Below are positions 17,597 to 25,929 of a stretch of 64,000 bases of DNA, piece by piece. A model generated the notes under the pieces. It was not told where the DNA came from. It was given only the letters and a program-made list of their open reading frames with translations, and ran no database searches. This DNA is from Rugosimonospora africana (GTDB lineage: Bacteria; Actinomycetota; Actinomycetes; Mycobacteriales; Micromonosporaceae): NCBI RefSeq assembly GCF_016862975.1, contig NZ_BONZ01000032.1:62001-126000 (forward strand), given 5' to 3'. The translations under genes were made by a program, and so were the position numbers. The first letter of the stretch is position 1. Each line of letters starts with the position of its first letter.

Positions 17597-17980
17597 ATGA
17601 CCACCTGGGCCACCGACCTCCAGACCATCACGCTGTTCGTGGAGGATCTACCCGCCAGTAAACGGTTCTATCTGGACGTCTTCGCTCTTCCCGTGCACTT
17701 CGAGGACGCGGAGAGCGTCGTGTTCAAAATCGGTACCGTTCTGGTCAATCTGCTGACCGTCAGCGCGGCGCCGGAGCTTGTCGAGCCCGCCGCGGTGGGC
17801 GCCGCCGGGGCGGGGACCCGATTCGTCCTCACCATCCAGGTCGACGACGTCGACGCTGTCGCGGCGGAGGTTGTCAGCCGTGGTGCGAAGCTGTTGAACG
17901 GGCCCATCGACCGTCCGTGGGGTGTTCGTACCGCGAGTTTCACCGACCCCAGCGGATATGTCTGGGAAATCGCGTCGTAG
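17597..17980 (+). CDS. VOC (glyoxalase/bleomycin-resistance) superfamily protein
   Basis: A 127-residue single-domain VOC protein. Two beta-alpha-beta-beta-beta modules are visible: LQTITLFVEDLPASKRFYLD with SVVFKIGTVLVNLL, and FVLTIQVDDVDAVAAEV with TASFTDPSGYVWEIAS. The C-terminal glutamate in VWEIA is a usual metal ligand; the histidine often found at the first strand is replaced by Thr/Thr, so metal binding is uncertain. ATG 17597 follows AAGGAG. It stands alone, convergent with the AraC regulator. The substrate cannot be deduced. Confidence 0.85.
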   Translation: MTTWATDLQTITLFVEDLPASKRFYLDVFALPVHFEDAESVVFKIGTVLVNLLTVSAAPELVEPAAVGAAGAGTRFVLTIQVDDVDAVAAEVVSRGAKLLNGPIDRPWGVRTASFTDPSGYVWEIAS

Positions 17981-17983
17981 AGC

Positions 17984-18028
17984 CCACCCGGACCGGCCCG
18001 CCCCTGGCACGCGGATCAGCCCGGGTGG
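17984..18028. terminator. weak hairpin between convergent VOC and AraC genes
   Basis: CCACCCGG (17984-17991) pairs with CCGGGTGG (18021-18028) across a 29-nt loop. The right arm is inside the 3' end of the AraC gene. It may end both transcripts, but the large loop makes this uncertain. Confidence 0.3.
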
Positions 18029-18930
18029 CGGGCCTGCTGGCGGAACGCGCTCGGTGACACGCCGAACCGCTCGCGGAACTGGCGGCTGAAGTAGTACGGC
18101 GACGAGAAGCCGATGTCGGTGGCGATCCGGCCGATCGGCCGGTCGGTGAACTCCAGCAGCGACGCGGCCTTGCGCAGCCGCATGGCCAGCGCCACGTTCA
18201 CGATCGAGTCGCCGATCTCCTGCCGGAACAGGTGGGCCAGCCGGGACGGGGACAGCGAGACGATCCGGGCCAGCGCGTCCACGGACATCGGCCGGCTCAG
18301 GTCGGCGGCGATCGTGTCGAGCACCTGCTGCACCCGGCTGTCGAGGGCGGGACGCTGCTGGAGTTCGTGCTCGACGACGGCGAGCAGCAGCAGCTCCTCG
18401 ATGGCGTTGAGGGCCAGTTCGCTGGCGAGCGCGCCGCTCACCTCGCGGGCACCGACCGGTACCCGGCCCTGGGGGGTGTCCAGCGTGGCCACCATGGCGT
18501 ACCGGTGGACCCGCTCGAACGCCCCGACGGCTTGACCGAACCGGTCCCGGGTACCGAACCGGGTGAGGCTGAACCCGGGCGCCAGCTGCGGTATCCGCCA
18601 CCACGCGTACCACGCCGGACGGGGCTGGAAGTGCGCCCACCAGTAGCCCCAGATTCCGTCGTCGGACGAGGCGTAGTGCTGCACCGTGCCCGGCGCGATG
18701 AGCACCAGGTCGCCCGGGCCGGCGACGGTGACCGAATCGCCGACCCGAAAGTCGGCGGTACCGGAGATGGTGAGGCTGAGCATCCAGTTGCGGGCGCCCC
18801 GCTCCCGGTACACCGTGAAGCCCGGCTTCTCGTCGAACCGTCCGGCGGACAACAGGTCCGGTGACGGCAACTCGGTATACACGGTGGACGAGCTATCCCC
18901 ACCGACAGGATTGTGTAACAGCACAGCCAC
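18016..18930 (-). CDS. AraC-family transcriptional regulator
   Basis: About 304 residues. The N-terminal cupin sensor domain (LLSAGRFDEKPGFTVYRERG, then VTVAGPGDLVLIAPGTVQHY) resembles AraC-type arabinose-binding domains. The C-terminal pair of helix-turn-helices occupies about residues 200-300, ending with the family signature FSSPYYFSRQFRERFGVSPSAFR. GTG 18930 is the best start, with CAGGTGG just upstream, but the site is weak and several in-frame GTGs make it uncertain by up to 20 residues. It is divergent from the secreted protein gene (88 bp between them) and near the GH36/importer operon, so it probably senses a sugar (inference). Confidence 0.88.
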   Translation of the reverse strand: MAVLLHNPVGGDSSSTVYTELPSPDLLSAGRFDEKPGFTVYRERGARNWMLSLTISGTADFRVGDSVTVAGPGDLVLIAPGTVQHYASSDDGIWGYWWAHFQPRPAWYAWWRIPQLAPGFSLTRFGTRDRFGQAVGAFERVHRYAMVATLDTPQGRVPVGAREVSGALASELALNAIEELLLLAVVEHELQQRPALDSRVQQVLDTIAADLSRPMSVDALARIVSLSPSRLAHLFRQEIGDSIVNVALAMRLRKAASLLEFTDRPIGRIATDIGFSSPYYFSRQFRERFGVSPSAFRQQARHPG

Positions 18931-19018
18931 CACCTGTATTGGATACCCGCATGGGCGATCATACCTTTCGATCCAGCGCAGCAGTTCTGTGCATCTTCGC
19001 GACGACAGGAGGCTCGAC

Positions 19019-20446
19019 GTGCGACATCGATGGTGGCGAGCGCTGGCCGCGGCGGCGCTCGTAGTACCGGGCGTGGTCATCGCGTCCGTGGCCACAACCG
19101 CGACCGCGGCGCAGGCCGCGACCGCACCGGTTCTCTCCGCGTCCGCGCTGTCGGTGATGACGCTGACCGACGCGGGCAGCTTTCCCACGATCACCGGGTA
19201 CCGCGCCGCCGACGAGGCGTCCAGCCGGCCGTTCTCGGTGGTACGGATGAGCACCCTGATCGCCGGGGGCTACGCCACCCGTGCGGTGTGCCACCCGACC
19301 GACCTGACAGTCACCTCCGCTGTCGCCGGCTTCTGCTGGGACAGCACCGACGACACCACGACGAAGTGGTACCCGCAGGGCGTCACCGGCAGTGGCGACG
19401 GGATGAATGGCACGACACTGTACCCGCCGTGCGACGGCTGCGCCGGCCGCAAGGTCGTCGCGGTCAGCTGGCACAGCGGGGCGGGGTACGCGCCGTACGG
19501 CAACGACGGGCTGGCCCGGGTCACGTTCGCCGATGTCACCAACGGCGACACCGGCGCACCGTACCGGCACGCGCTGCTCGTGGAGCCGGATGGCACGGCG
19601 GCCGGATACCACGCGATCGCCAGCCATGCCGACGGCATCCTGTGGTACGGCGACAAGCTCATCCTGGTGACCGGCGGCGACCGGGACGCCAGTGGTGCCG
19701 GCCGGGTGGTCCGGGTCTTCGACCTCACCCACTTCTGGCAGATGTCCAGCACCACCTCCGGCGCCGTGGGGTGCACCGCGACGGCGTGCTCGGCGGCATA
19801 CTCGCTGTTCGCGCTGCCCGAGGTCGGCTACTACCAGTTCCCGGACGGGGCGATCTGCGACCCGCTGCGCAACGGCACGGCGGCCTCGCTCACCCATCCG
19901 TGTCTCGACAGCATCTCGCTGGACCGCTCGACATCCCCCGCCTCCGTCATCACCACCGAGTACGACGACCAGGGGCCGCAGGGCCGCATCCTGCGCTGGC
20001 CGCTGGATGCCGAGACCGCGACCGCGCCGCTGAAGCCGGACGCCGACGGGTACGTGCGACCCGACCAGGGTTGGACCTCCCCGGTGTACCGGATGCAGGG
20101 CGCGGCGTTCACCGGCATCCACGGGGTCGTCGAGGGGCTGTGCCCCAACGGCGCCCCGCCGGTGTCCTCGATGCCCGACGATCCGGCGCACGACGCGGTC
20201 ATCCACGGCTTCGCGAAGTCCTGTCTGCACAAGGCGACGATCTCCGCGGACGGCTCGCTCGACGTGCACTACTGGACCACCACGATGGAAAACGCCGAGA
20301 ACGTCAGCTACTGGCCGTCCAGTGGCGAACTGTGGGTGATGAACGAGTTCCGGGGCTCGACCGACACTCAGGTCAGCCCGCCCGTGGCGTACCCCGGCGA
20401 CCGGCTGGTTCTGGCCATCCACTGTCCGGACCTGACATGTTCCTAG
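19019..20446 (+). CDS. secreted protein of unknown function
   Basis: A 475-residue exported protein. A signal peptide follows VRHRWWRA (ALAAAALVVPGVVIASVATT, cleavage near AQA). The mature part has many Trp, Tyr and Gly residues and about a dozen cysteines, and recurrent strand-like segments such as HADGILWYGDKLILVTGGD and SSGELWVMNEF. This looks like a beta-propeller, though I cannot define blades or recognise a named family. GTG 19019 follows AGGAGG; the open frame upstream of it has no such site. Its TAG stop overlaps that of the convergent GH36 gene in one CTAG. Divergent from the AraC regulator, it is a possible target. Confidence 0.75.
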   Translation: MRHRWWRALAAAALVVPGVVIASVATTATAAQAATAPVLSASALSVMTLTDAGSFPTITGYRAADEASSRPFSVVRMSTLIAGGYATRAVCHPTDLTVTSAVAGFCWDSTDDTTTKWYPQGVTGSGDGMNGTTLYPPCDGCAGRKVVAVSWHSGAGYAPYGNDGLARVTFADVTNGDTGAPYRHALLVEPDGTAAGYHAIASHADGILWYGDKLILVTGGDRDASGAGRVVRVFDLTHFWQMSSTTSGAVGCTATACSAAYSLFALPEVGYYQFPDGAICDPLRNGTAASLTHPCLDSISLDRSTSPASVITTEYDDQGPQGRILRWPLDAETATAPLKPDADGYVRPDQGWTSPVYRMQGAAFTGIHGVVEGLCPNGAPPVSSMPDDPAHDAVIHGFAKSCLHKATISADGSLDVHYWTTTMENAENVSYWPSSGELWVMNEFRGSTDTQVSPPVAYPGDRLVLAIHCPDLTCS

Positions 20447-22290
20447 CAGGCGCCGGTGGCTAGTTCGACCAGTCCGCTGCGCGGCACCCGGAGCCGGGTC
20501 AGCCCCGGCTCCAGGTGCCGCGGGTGCCCGGTCACCGCGCGGCCCCGATCGTCCACGATGGACACGACTTCGGCCCGTACCCCCGCCGCCAGATCGACCA
20601 CCAGGCTCGCCGCACCGGTCGCGTTGACCAGCGTGACGCGGGGCCCGTCCTGAGCGTCGACCGCCACCGGCAGGTCCCCGTACACGGCCGCGACCAGTTC
20701 GCCCGCGCCCCGGCTGCGGACCAGCGGATAGTTCAGGTCCGGCCGGCTCGGTTCGATCCGCCCGTACAGCAGCGTCTCCGCGTGCTCGTCCATGAACCGC
20801 AACCAGAACGACAGCATCTCGCGCTGCCCGTCCGGAAGCGCGGCCAGCTCCACCGATACCTGCGGCACCGAGAACAGCGCGCCGAGCAGATGCTCCGCGG
20901 CCACCTCCGGCGGCGCCGCCGGATCCCACAGCAGCGGATCGGAGTGCACCGTGCGCCCCGGCAGCAGCATGCGCAGGTCGAGGGTGCGGGTGCGATTGTC
21001 GACCAGATCCATCGGGCAGTCACAGGCGCGGAACAGGTTGCCGTACCGCTGGATGCGGGGTCCCGTGTAATTCTGGCGGAACTCCAGCAGCACGTCCGGC
21101 CGGTGCTCGGACAGGCGCTCGTACAGCTCGCGCAGCCACAGCTCGACCCCACTCTCCACATCGGACACGTCCGCGCCCGGGCCGGCCGGTGGTGGGTCGT
21201 CGACCAGCCAGGCGTCCAGGAAGTCGAGCTTGAGGCCGTCGAGGTCGGCCGTCTTCAGCAGTGTCACGCAGGTGTCGGTGAGGTGCGCGCGCACCTCCGG
21301 GAAGCGCGGGTCGAGGATGTCCGCGTCACCGGCCGGCAGCGAGCCGAGCGTCTGGTGGCCGAACCGGGCCTGGAGCGGGCTGCGCCGGCCCAGCAGCGAC
21401 GGTGCCAGCCACAGGAGATAGGCCATGCCGTCCGCGCGCGCGGCCCGCACGTGCGCGGCGAAGTCGCCCATCTTCGTCGGCTCGACCCGCCATTCGCCGC
21501 AGTACCAGTACCCGCGCGAGGTGTCCGCGGTCTGCCAGCCGTCGTCCACGATGATGTTCCGGAATCCGAGGTCGTGGGCGAGCGCCGTGGTCCGCTCGAT
21601 GCTCGCCGCGGTCAGCCCCTGATGCATGCTGTACCAGGTGCAGTACGTCGCGCCGCGGCCCTGGTCCGGGGCCGGCCCGGGCGGCGGACCGGGAAGCATC
21701 GAGTCCCACCAGCCGGCGACGTCCGCCAGCGCGGTCCAGTACGGCACCGGCCGGCGGTCCAGCCGCAACACCACCTCGTACGGCTCGTCGCCGGGCGGCA
21801 CGTGGACCACCGAGGTACCCCGGAACCGGGTGGACTCTTCCCGGACACCTTCGCGCCGTACCTCGACCCGGTGCAGCGTCTCGGACAGCGCCCAGGTCAC
21901 CACGTTGCCGTCGACGCCGTCCACCAGGCACCCCACCGGCGCCGAGCGCAGCAGGCTGACCGAGCGGCGCGACGCCCACTCGGCGGGCATGTGCCGGCGC
22001 AGGCCCCAGTCCGGTTGCCAGTACACGATCCCGCCGCCCACCGGCGCCTGCCAGTCCAGGGTCAGCGGCGTGACGGCCGCCCGACCGCCGGCCAACCGTA
22101 CCGTCACCGCGAGGACGCCGGGCTCCGGCTCGTCGACACTGGTCTCCGGAGTCGGGCCACCCTCGCCGCTCCCGACATCGACGGCGCTGCCGACGTGGAA
22201 GGCGCTGCCGACGTGGAAGGCGATCCCGCCGAGGTCGAGCGAGTCGGCCGGCGGAGGCGCGGTGGTCAGGGTCACCGGATCGGTGGACAT
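20443..22290 (-). CDS. alpha-galactosidase, glycoside hydrolase family 36 type
   Basis: A 615-residue cytoplasmic enzyme. The N-terminal beta-sandwich is followed by a TIM-barrel with NIIVDDGWQ, a nucleophile motif GLKLDFLDAW (Asp356) and the acid/base region CDCPMDLVDNRTRTLDLR. These are the GH36/clan GH-D signatures. It cleaves terminal alpha-D-galactosides such as melibiose, raffinose or galactomannan side groups. ATG 22290 has AAGGTGAG at 8 bases; a GTG at 22305 is poorly spaced. An 18-bp duplication near the N-terminus gives FHVGSAFHVGSA. It is the last gene of the minus-strand importer operon. Its stop shares CTAG with the convergent gene. Confidence 0.9.
   Translation of the reverse strand: MSTDPVTLTTAPPPADSLDLGGIAFHVGSAFHVGSAVDVGSGEGGPTPETSVDEPEPGVLAVTVRLAGGRAAVTPLTLDWQAPVGGGIVYWQPDWGLRRHMPAEWASRRSVSLLRSAPVGCLVDGVDGNVVTWALSETLHRVEVRREGVREESTRFRGTSVVHVPPGDEPYEVVLRLDRRPVPYWTALADVAGWWDSMLPGPPPGPAPDQGRGATYCTWYSMHQGLTAASIERTTALAHDLGFRNIIVDDGWQTADTSRGYWYCGEWRVEPTKMGDFAAHVRAARADGMAYLLWLAPSLLGRRSPLQARFGHQTLGSLPAGDADILDPRFPEVRAHLTDTCVTLLKTADLDGLKLDFLDAWLVDDPPPAGPGADVSDVESGVELWLRELYERLSEHRPDVLLEFRQNYTGPRIQRYGNLFRACDCPMDLVDNRTRTLDLRMLLPGRTVHSDPLLWDPAAPPEVAAEHLLGALFSVPQVSVELAALPDGQREMLSFWLRFMDEHAETLLYGRIEPSRPDLNYPLVRSRGAGELVAAVYGDLPVAVDAQDGPRVTLVNATGAASLVVDLAAGVRAEVVSIVDDRGRAVTGHPRHLEPGLTRLRVPRSGLVELATGAC
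22183..22218 (-). repeat. 18-bp perfect tandem duplication in the alpha-galactosidase N-terminus
   Basis: GGCGCTGCCGACGTGGAA occurs at 22183-22200 and 22201-22218, duplicating FHVGSA in frame. A third, degenerate unit (VDVGS) follows in the protein. Confidence 0.9.
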
Positions 22291-22344
22291 GTGGTGCTCA
22301 CTCACCTTCTGCGGGCGTGTCCATTGTGGACTGTAAGATGTCGA

Positions 22345-22405
22345 CTAGTCTGGCTCGGCGCGTCTGGCGCCGCGCCGCGACCCGGACCAGTCGCTAGTCT
22401 GGCTC
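22345..22405. repeat. 12-bp direct repeat pair between solute-binding and alpha-galactosidase genes
   Basis: CTAGTCTGGCTC occurs at 22345-22356 and 22394-22405, 49 bp apart. The pair sits in the 139-bp spacer between the binding-protein stop and the GH36 start. It could be two half-sites or a relic of a duplication. CTAG is rare in such genomes, which makes the pair stand out. Confidence 0.6.
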
Positions 22406-22429
22406 ACTGTCGGCTGCGCCTCGCGGGGC

Positions 22430-23755
22430 TCAGCCGTTCTGGTCGATGAGCTGGTTGAGCTGGGCGACCAGGCCGTCGACGGTCTGCTTCACCCCGGTCT
22501 GGCCCTGGAACATGGTCTGGAACGCGTTGCTGATCGCGAGCGAGGCCGCGTTCCAGACCGGGGTGATCGGCATCGGCACGCTCGCGCCGGCCGCCGCGTC
22601 CACGAACGGCTGAAGGTTCTGACCCTTGCCCTTCCAGTAGTCCAGATACCCCTGGGCGAGGGACTTGTTGGCCGGCCACACGTACCCGCCGCCCGCCATG
22701 ATCTGCTGCGACTGCGATGAGCCGAGCCACTTGATCAGCTCCCAGGCCGCCGTCTTGTTCTTCGAGTGCTTGTTCAGCGCGAACGACAGCCCGTTCACGT
22801 TGACCACCCGACCCTTCGGCCCGGACGGCAACGCGGTCACGCCGACCGTGAAGGTACCCTTGCCCACCACGTACGGCAGGAGTGCGTTCACCGCCGGGTA
22901 CAGCCCGACCTGACCGCGGTTGAACAGGTCGAGCGCCGCGCCCTCCGACGGCGCGGGGGCCACGTGCCACTTGTTGATGAGGTCGTACTGCCACTGGAGC
23001 GCGGCGAGCGCGGCGGGCTGGTCGAAGGCGAACTTGCCGAACGGCGCGGTCATGAAGCTGCCGCCGTTTTCCGGGATCCAGCTGATGTACTGGGTCTGGT
23101 CGTGGTTCTCGGCCATGAAGCCCCACTGCTTGACGTGCTTCGGGTCGAAGCCGGGGTCGGTGGGGTGCCGGCCGTTGGTGTCGACCGTGAGCTTCTGCAG
23201 GATCGGCAGCAGCGTGCCGGAGCCGTCCGGTGCCCAGGTCAGCTCGGCGGGCAGCGTCACGCCGGCCTTGTCACACAGATCCTTGTTGTAGACCATCGAG
23301 GCGATGCCGAAGTCCGCCGGTATGCCGTAGTGGTGGTTCTGGTACATGTAGGCCGACGTGACCTGCGGGTAGAACTGGTTGAGGTCGAACGAGTCCTTCT
23401 GGATCAGCGGATCGAGGTTCTCGATGACGCCCTGCTTCACCAGTTGCGGGAAGTAGGGGACGGTGTCCCAGAACACGTCCGCGCCGGTGCCCGCCGCCGA
23501 CTCGGTGATGATCTTCGTCCAGTACTGCGCGAAGGGCAGCATCTCGAGCTTCACCTTGATGGTCGGGTGTGCCGTCATGAAGGCGTTGACCGACTTCTGG
23601 TATCCGGGCTGCTGCTCCTCGTCCCAGATGCGGAACACCACGGTGCCGCTGCCGTTGCCGTTACCGCCGTCGCTGTTGCCGCAGGCGGACATGCCGGCGG
23701 CGGCGAGGGCAGCGGCCGGTGCGGCCGCGAGAAGATGGCGACGTTTGATACCCAT
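22430..23755 (-). CDS. sugar ABC transporter substrate-binding lipoprotein (family 1)
   Basis: A 441-residue solute-binding protein with a twin-arginine-like signal (KRRHLLAAAPAAALAAAG) and lipobox GMSAC. The mature N-terminus VVFRIWDEEQQPGYQKSV and the segment YNKDLCDKAGVTLPAE follow the UgpB/MalE pattern. ATG 23755 is preceded by AAGGAG. It follows two permease genes in an operon closed by GH36, so alpha-galactosides are the probable ligands (inference). Confidence 0.92.
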   Translation of the reverse strand: MGIKRRHLLAAAPAAALAAAGMSACGNSDGGNGNGSGTVVFRIWDEEQQPGYQKSVNAFMTAHPTIKVKLEMLPFAQYWTKIITESAAGTGADVFWDTVPYFPQLVKQGVIENLDPLIQKDSFDLNQFYPQVTSAYMYQNHHYGIPADFGIASMVYNKDLCDKAGVTLPAELTWAPDGSGTLLPILQKLTVDTNGRHPTDPGFDPKHVKQWGFMAENHDQTQYISWIPENGGSFMTAPFGKFAFDQPAALAALQWQYDLINKWHVAPAPSEGAALDLFNRGQVGLYPAVNALLPYVVGKGTFTVGVTALPSGPKGRVVNVNGLSFALNKHSKNKTAAWELIKWLGSSQSQQIMAGGGYVWPANKSLAQGYLDYWKGKGQNLQPFVDAAAGASVPMPITPVWNAASLAISNAFQTMFQGQTGVKQTVDGLVAQLNQLIDQNG

Positions 23756-23813
23756 GGGTCGAACTCCTTAGCAGACAGGTGGGGGGTGTGGCGCGAGTCA
23801 TTTCATGCCGGGG

Positions 23814-24653
23814 TCACTTCATGCCGGTCAGCACGATGGACCGCACGATCGTGCGTTGGAACAGCAGGAAGATGACGATGAGCGGAACGAGCGCGACGAA
23901 GCTCCCGGCCATCATCAGGTTGTAGTCGGCGCCGAGATTGCCCTGCAGCGACGCGATGCCGACGGTGACGAGCTTCGTGTTGTCGCCGCTGGTGATGATC
24001 AGCGGCCAGAGGAAGTTGTGCCACGCGAAGACCGTGGTGAGGATCGTCAGGGTACCCAGGGCCGGGCGACTCAGCGGTACGAAGATGCGCAGCAGGATGG
24101 TCAGCGTACCGGCGCCGTCGATGCGCGCCGCGTCCTCCAGGTCGGCGGGTAGGCCGCGGAAGAACTGGCGCATCAGGAAGATGCCGTACGGCGAGCCGAG
24201 AATGTACGGCGCCATGAGCCCGAACCAGGTGTCGATCCAGCCGATCTGCCGCATGATGAGGTACAGCGGGATCATCGTCACCACGTTCGGCACCATCATC
24301 GTCGCCAGGTACGCCCAGAACAGCACGTCGCGCCCGACGAACCGCAGGCGTGCGAAGGCGTACGCGGCGAACGTGGTGAAGACCAGTTGCCCGGCCGTGA
24401 GGATCACGGTGAACAGCACCGTGTGCCACAGGTAGGCGAGGAAGCTGATGTCGGCGATCTTCCCGTTGAACAACCGGATGTAGTTGCTCAGCGTTCCGGG
24501 GACCGCCGGCAGCCAGGGCGACACGCTGTTGAGCTGAGGCGCCGTCTTCAACGACGTGAGGACGACCATCAGGTACGGGAACAGGGTCAGCACCGCGCCG
24601 ACGATCAGCACCAGGTACAGCAGGGCACGCGAAACTATTCTTCTGGACCGCAT
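23814..24653 (-). CDS. sugar ABC transporter permease, MalG type
   Basis: A 279-residue permease with six predicted membrane helices and the EAA loop EDAARIDGAGTLTILLRIFV. ATG 24653 follows GAGAGGG. An in-frame GTG at 24671 would overlap the stop of the previous gene (GTGA) and add six residues, so the exact start is open. It pairs with the MalF-like permease upstream. Confidence 0.9.
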   Translation of the reverse strand: MRSRRIVSRALLYLVLIVGAVLTLFPYLMVVLTSLKTAPQLNSVSPWLPAVPGTLSNYIRLFNGKIADISFLAYLWHTVLFTVILTAGQLVFTTFAAYAFARLRFVGRDVLFWAYLATMMVPNVVTMIPLYLIMRQIGWIDTWFGLMAPYILGSPYGIFLMRQFFRGLPADLEDAARIDGAGTLTILLRIFVPLSRPALGTLTILTTVFAWHNFLWPLIITSGDNTKLVTVGIASLQGNLGADYNLMMAGSFVALVPLIVIFLLFQRTIVRSIVLTGMK

Positions 24654-24667
24654 CCGGGGAATCCCTC

Positions 24668-25699
24668 TCACCCGTGCTCGTAGGTGGTGCGCTTGCGGAA
24701 GTAGAGAACCTGCGCCAGCGTCAGGACGAGCAGCAGCCCGAACAGGAGCATGGCGATGGCCGACGCGTACCCGTCGTCGAAGAGCTGGAACGCGGTGCTG
24801 TAGATCTTGAAGTTCAGCACCGCGGTCGCGTTGCCGGGCCCGCCGTAGTTGGGTGCGGTCATCGAGTACACGGTGTCGAACACCTGGAACGAACCGATGA
24901 CGCTGGTGACCAGGACGAAGAACATGGTCGGCCGCAGCAGCGGCAGGGTGATCCGGAAGAACTGCTGCACCGGTGTGGCGCCGTCGACCCGGGCGGCCTC
25001 GTAGAGGTGGTCGGGGATGCCCTGGAGCCCGGCGAGGAAGAACAGCATGGTGTACCCGGCGCTGCTCCAGATCCCGACGATCGCGACCGTGGGCAGCGCG
25101 AGCGTCGTGGACTGGAGCCAGTTGACGGCGTCGACGCCGAACAGCGCGAGGAAGGCGTTGACCGCACCGTGCCGACCGTCGAAGATCCAGCGCCAGACGA
25201 CGCCCATCACGACCGGGGTGGCCATCCACGGCACCACGTACACGGCGCGCAGCACCTTCACGCCGCGCAACCGGGTGTTGAGCATGACCGCCAGCAGGAG
25301 CGCGAGCACGGTCTGTACCGGGATGGTGAGCACGACGTAAGCGAACGTCACCAGCACCGAGTGCCAGACGCTGCCGTCGTGCGCCATCCGGCGGTAGTTG
25401 GCCAGGCCGATGAACTTCGGTGAGGACAGCAGGTTCCACCGGAACAGGCTGATCACCGCGACGATGACGACGGGGGCGAGCAGGAACGCCAGGACGCCGA
25501 GCAGGCTCGGGCCGATGAGCGCGTACGCGGTCAGGGTGGCCCGCAGCCGCTGGACCCGGCGGCCGCCGCGACCGGGCGGCGCCGCCGTACCCGGTCCGGC
25601 GTTACCCGGTTCGGCGTTACCCGGTCCGGCGGCGTCCGCCGGGGTGGCGGTGGGCTTCGCCGGTACGTTCGTGGACGGGGGCTGTATCGGTGCGCTCAC
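24668..25699 (-). CDS. sugar ABC transporter permease, MalF type
   Basis: A 343-residue permease. A 50-residue Pro/Ala/Gly-rich tail with a 15-bp repeat (PGNAEPGNAGPGT) precedes six membrane helices; the EAA loop reads YEAARVDGATPVQQFFRITL. GTG 25699 is the only available in-frame start upstream of the tail, because an in-frame stop lies 12 bases before it. The strong AAGGAGGAG is 23 bases away and serves a six-codon leader frame instead, whose stop overlaps this GTG. It is the first structural gene of the alpha-galactoside operon, and no ATPase gene accompanies it. Confidence 0.9.
   Translation of the reverse strand: MSAPIQPPSTNVPAKPTATPADAAGPGNAEPGNAGPGTAAPPGRGGRRVQRLRATLTAYALIGPSLLGVLAFLLAPVVIVAVISLFRWNLLSSPKFIGLANYRRMAHDGSVWHSVLVTFAYVVLTIPVQTVLALLLAVMLNTRLRGVKVLRAVYVVPWMATPVVMGVVWRWIFDGRHGAVNAFLALFGVDAVNWLQSTTLALPTVAIVGIWSSAGYTMLFFLAGLQGIPDHLYEAARVDGATPVQQFFRITLPLLRPTMFFVLVTSVIGSFQVFDTVYSMTAPNYGGPGNATAVLNFKIYSTAFQLFDDGYASAIAMLLFGLLLVLTLAQVLYFRKRTTYEHG
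25590..25633 (-). repeat. 15-bp tandem repeat (about 3 copies) in the permease N-terminal tail
   Basis: CCCGGTCCGGCGTTA begins at 25590, 25605 and 25620, with one to three mismatches between copies. It encodes the PGNAE/PGNAG pentapeptides. Confidence 0.85.
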
Positions 25700-25716
25700 G
25701 TCGATGACCTACACAT
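25696..25716 (-). CDS. putative six-codon leader peptide MCRSST
   Basis: ATG 25716 has a textbook ribosome binding site (AAGGAGG, spacing 7), better than any other site in the operon. The frame ends after six codons with a TGA that overlaps the GTG start of the permease (GTGA). Ribosomes finishing the leader would be placed on the permease start. This may be coupling only, or control of the whole importer operon. No family is known to me. Confidence 0.45.
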   Translation of the reverse strand: MCRSST

Positions 25717-25721
25717 AGTTG

Positions 25722-25730
25722 CTCCTCCTT
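25722..25730 (-). promoter_or_regulatory. strong ribosome binding site for the leader frame
   Basis: AAGGAGGAG on the minus strand, 5-7 bases before ATG 25716 and 23 bases before the permease GTG. Its position decides that the leader frame, not the permease, is the primary initiation point. Confidence 0.6.
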
Positions 25731-25772
25731 CCGGCGCTGATGGCTCCGGCGGAGCCCCGTCACGCTGGAAAT

Positions 25773-25824
25773 CGTTGGCAACGTCCGAGCTTATTGCCAT
25801 CAGAGGTTAGGTACCGTCCGTACC
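25773..25824. promoter_or_regulatory. two candidate operators upstream of the alpha-galactoside operon
   Basis: CGTTGGCAACG (25773-25783) is an 11-bp inverted repeat with one central base. GGTAC, 5-base spacer, GTACC (25810-25824) is a second perfect inverted repeat. Both lie 74-125 bp upstream of the permease start, where the promoter must be. The bound protein is unknown; the AraC regulator or an absent LacI-type protein are possible. Confidence 0.4.
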
Positions 25825-25929
25825 CGACCCCATGCAGCAAGCGGCCGGCCCTTTGCATAATCCTGCTATCCGGGCCGTCAGACGCCGCGCGGTCGGAGCC
25901 TCAGCAGTGCTGGCCGCGCCCCCGAGACC

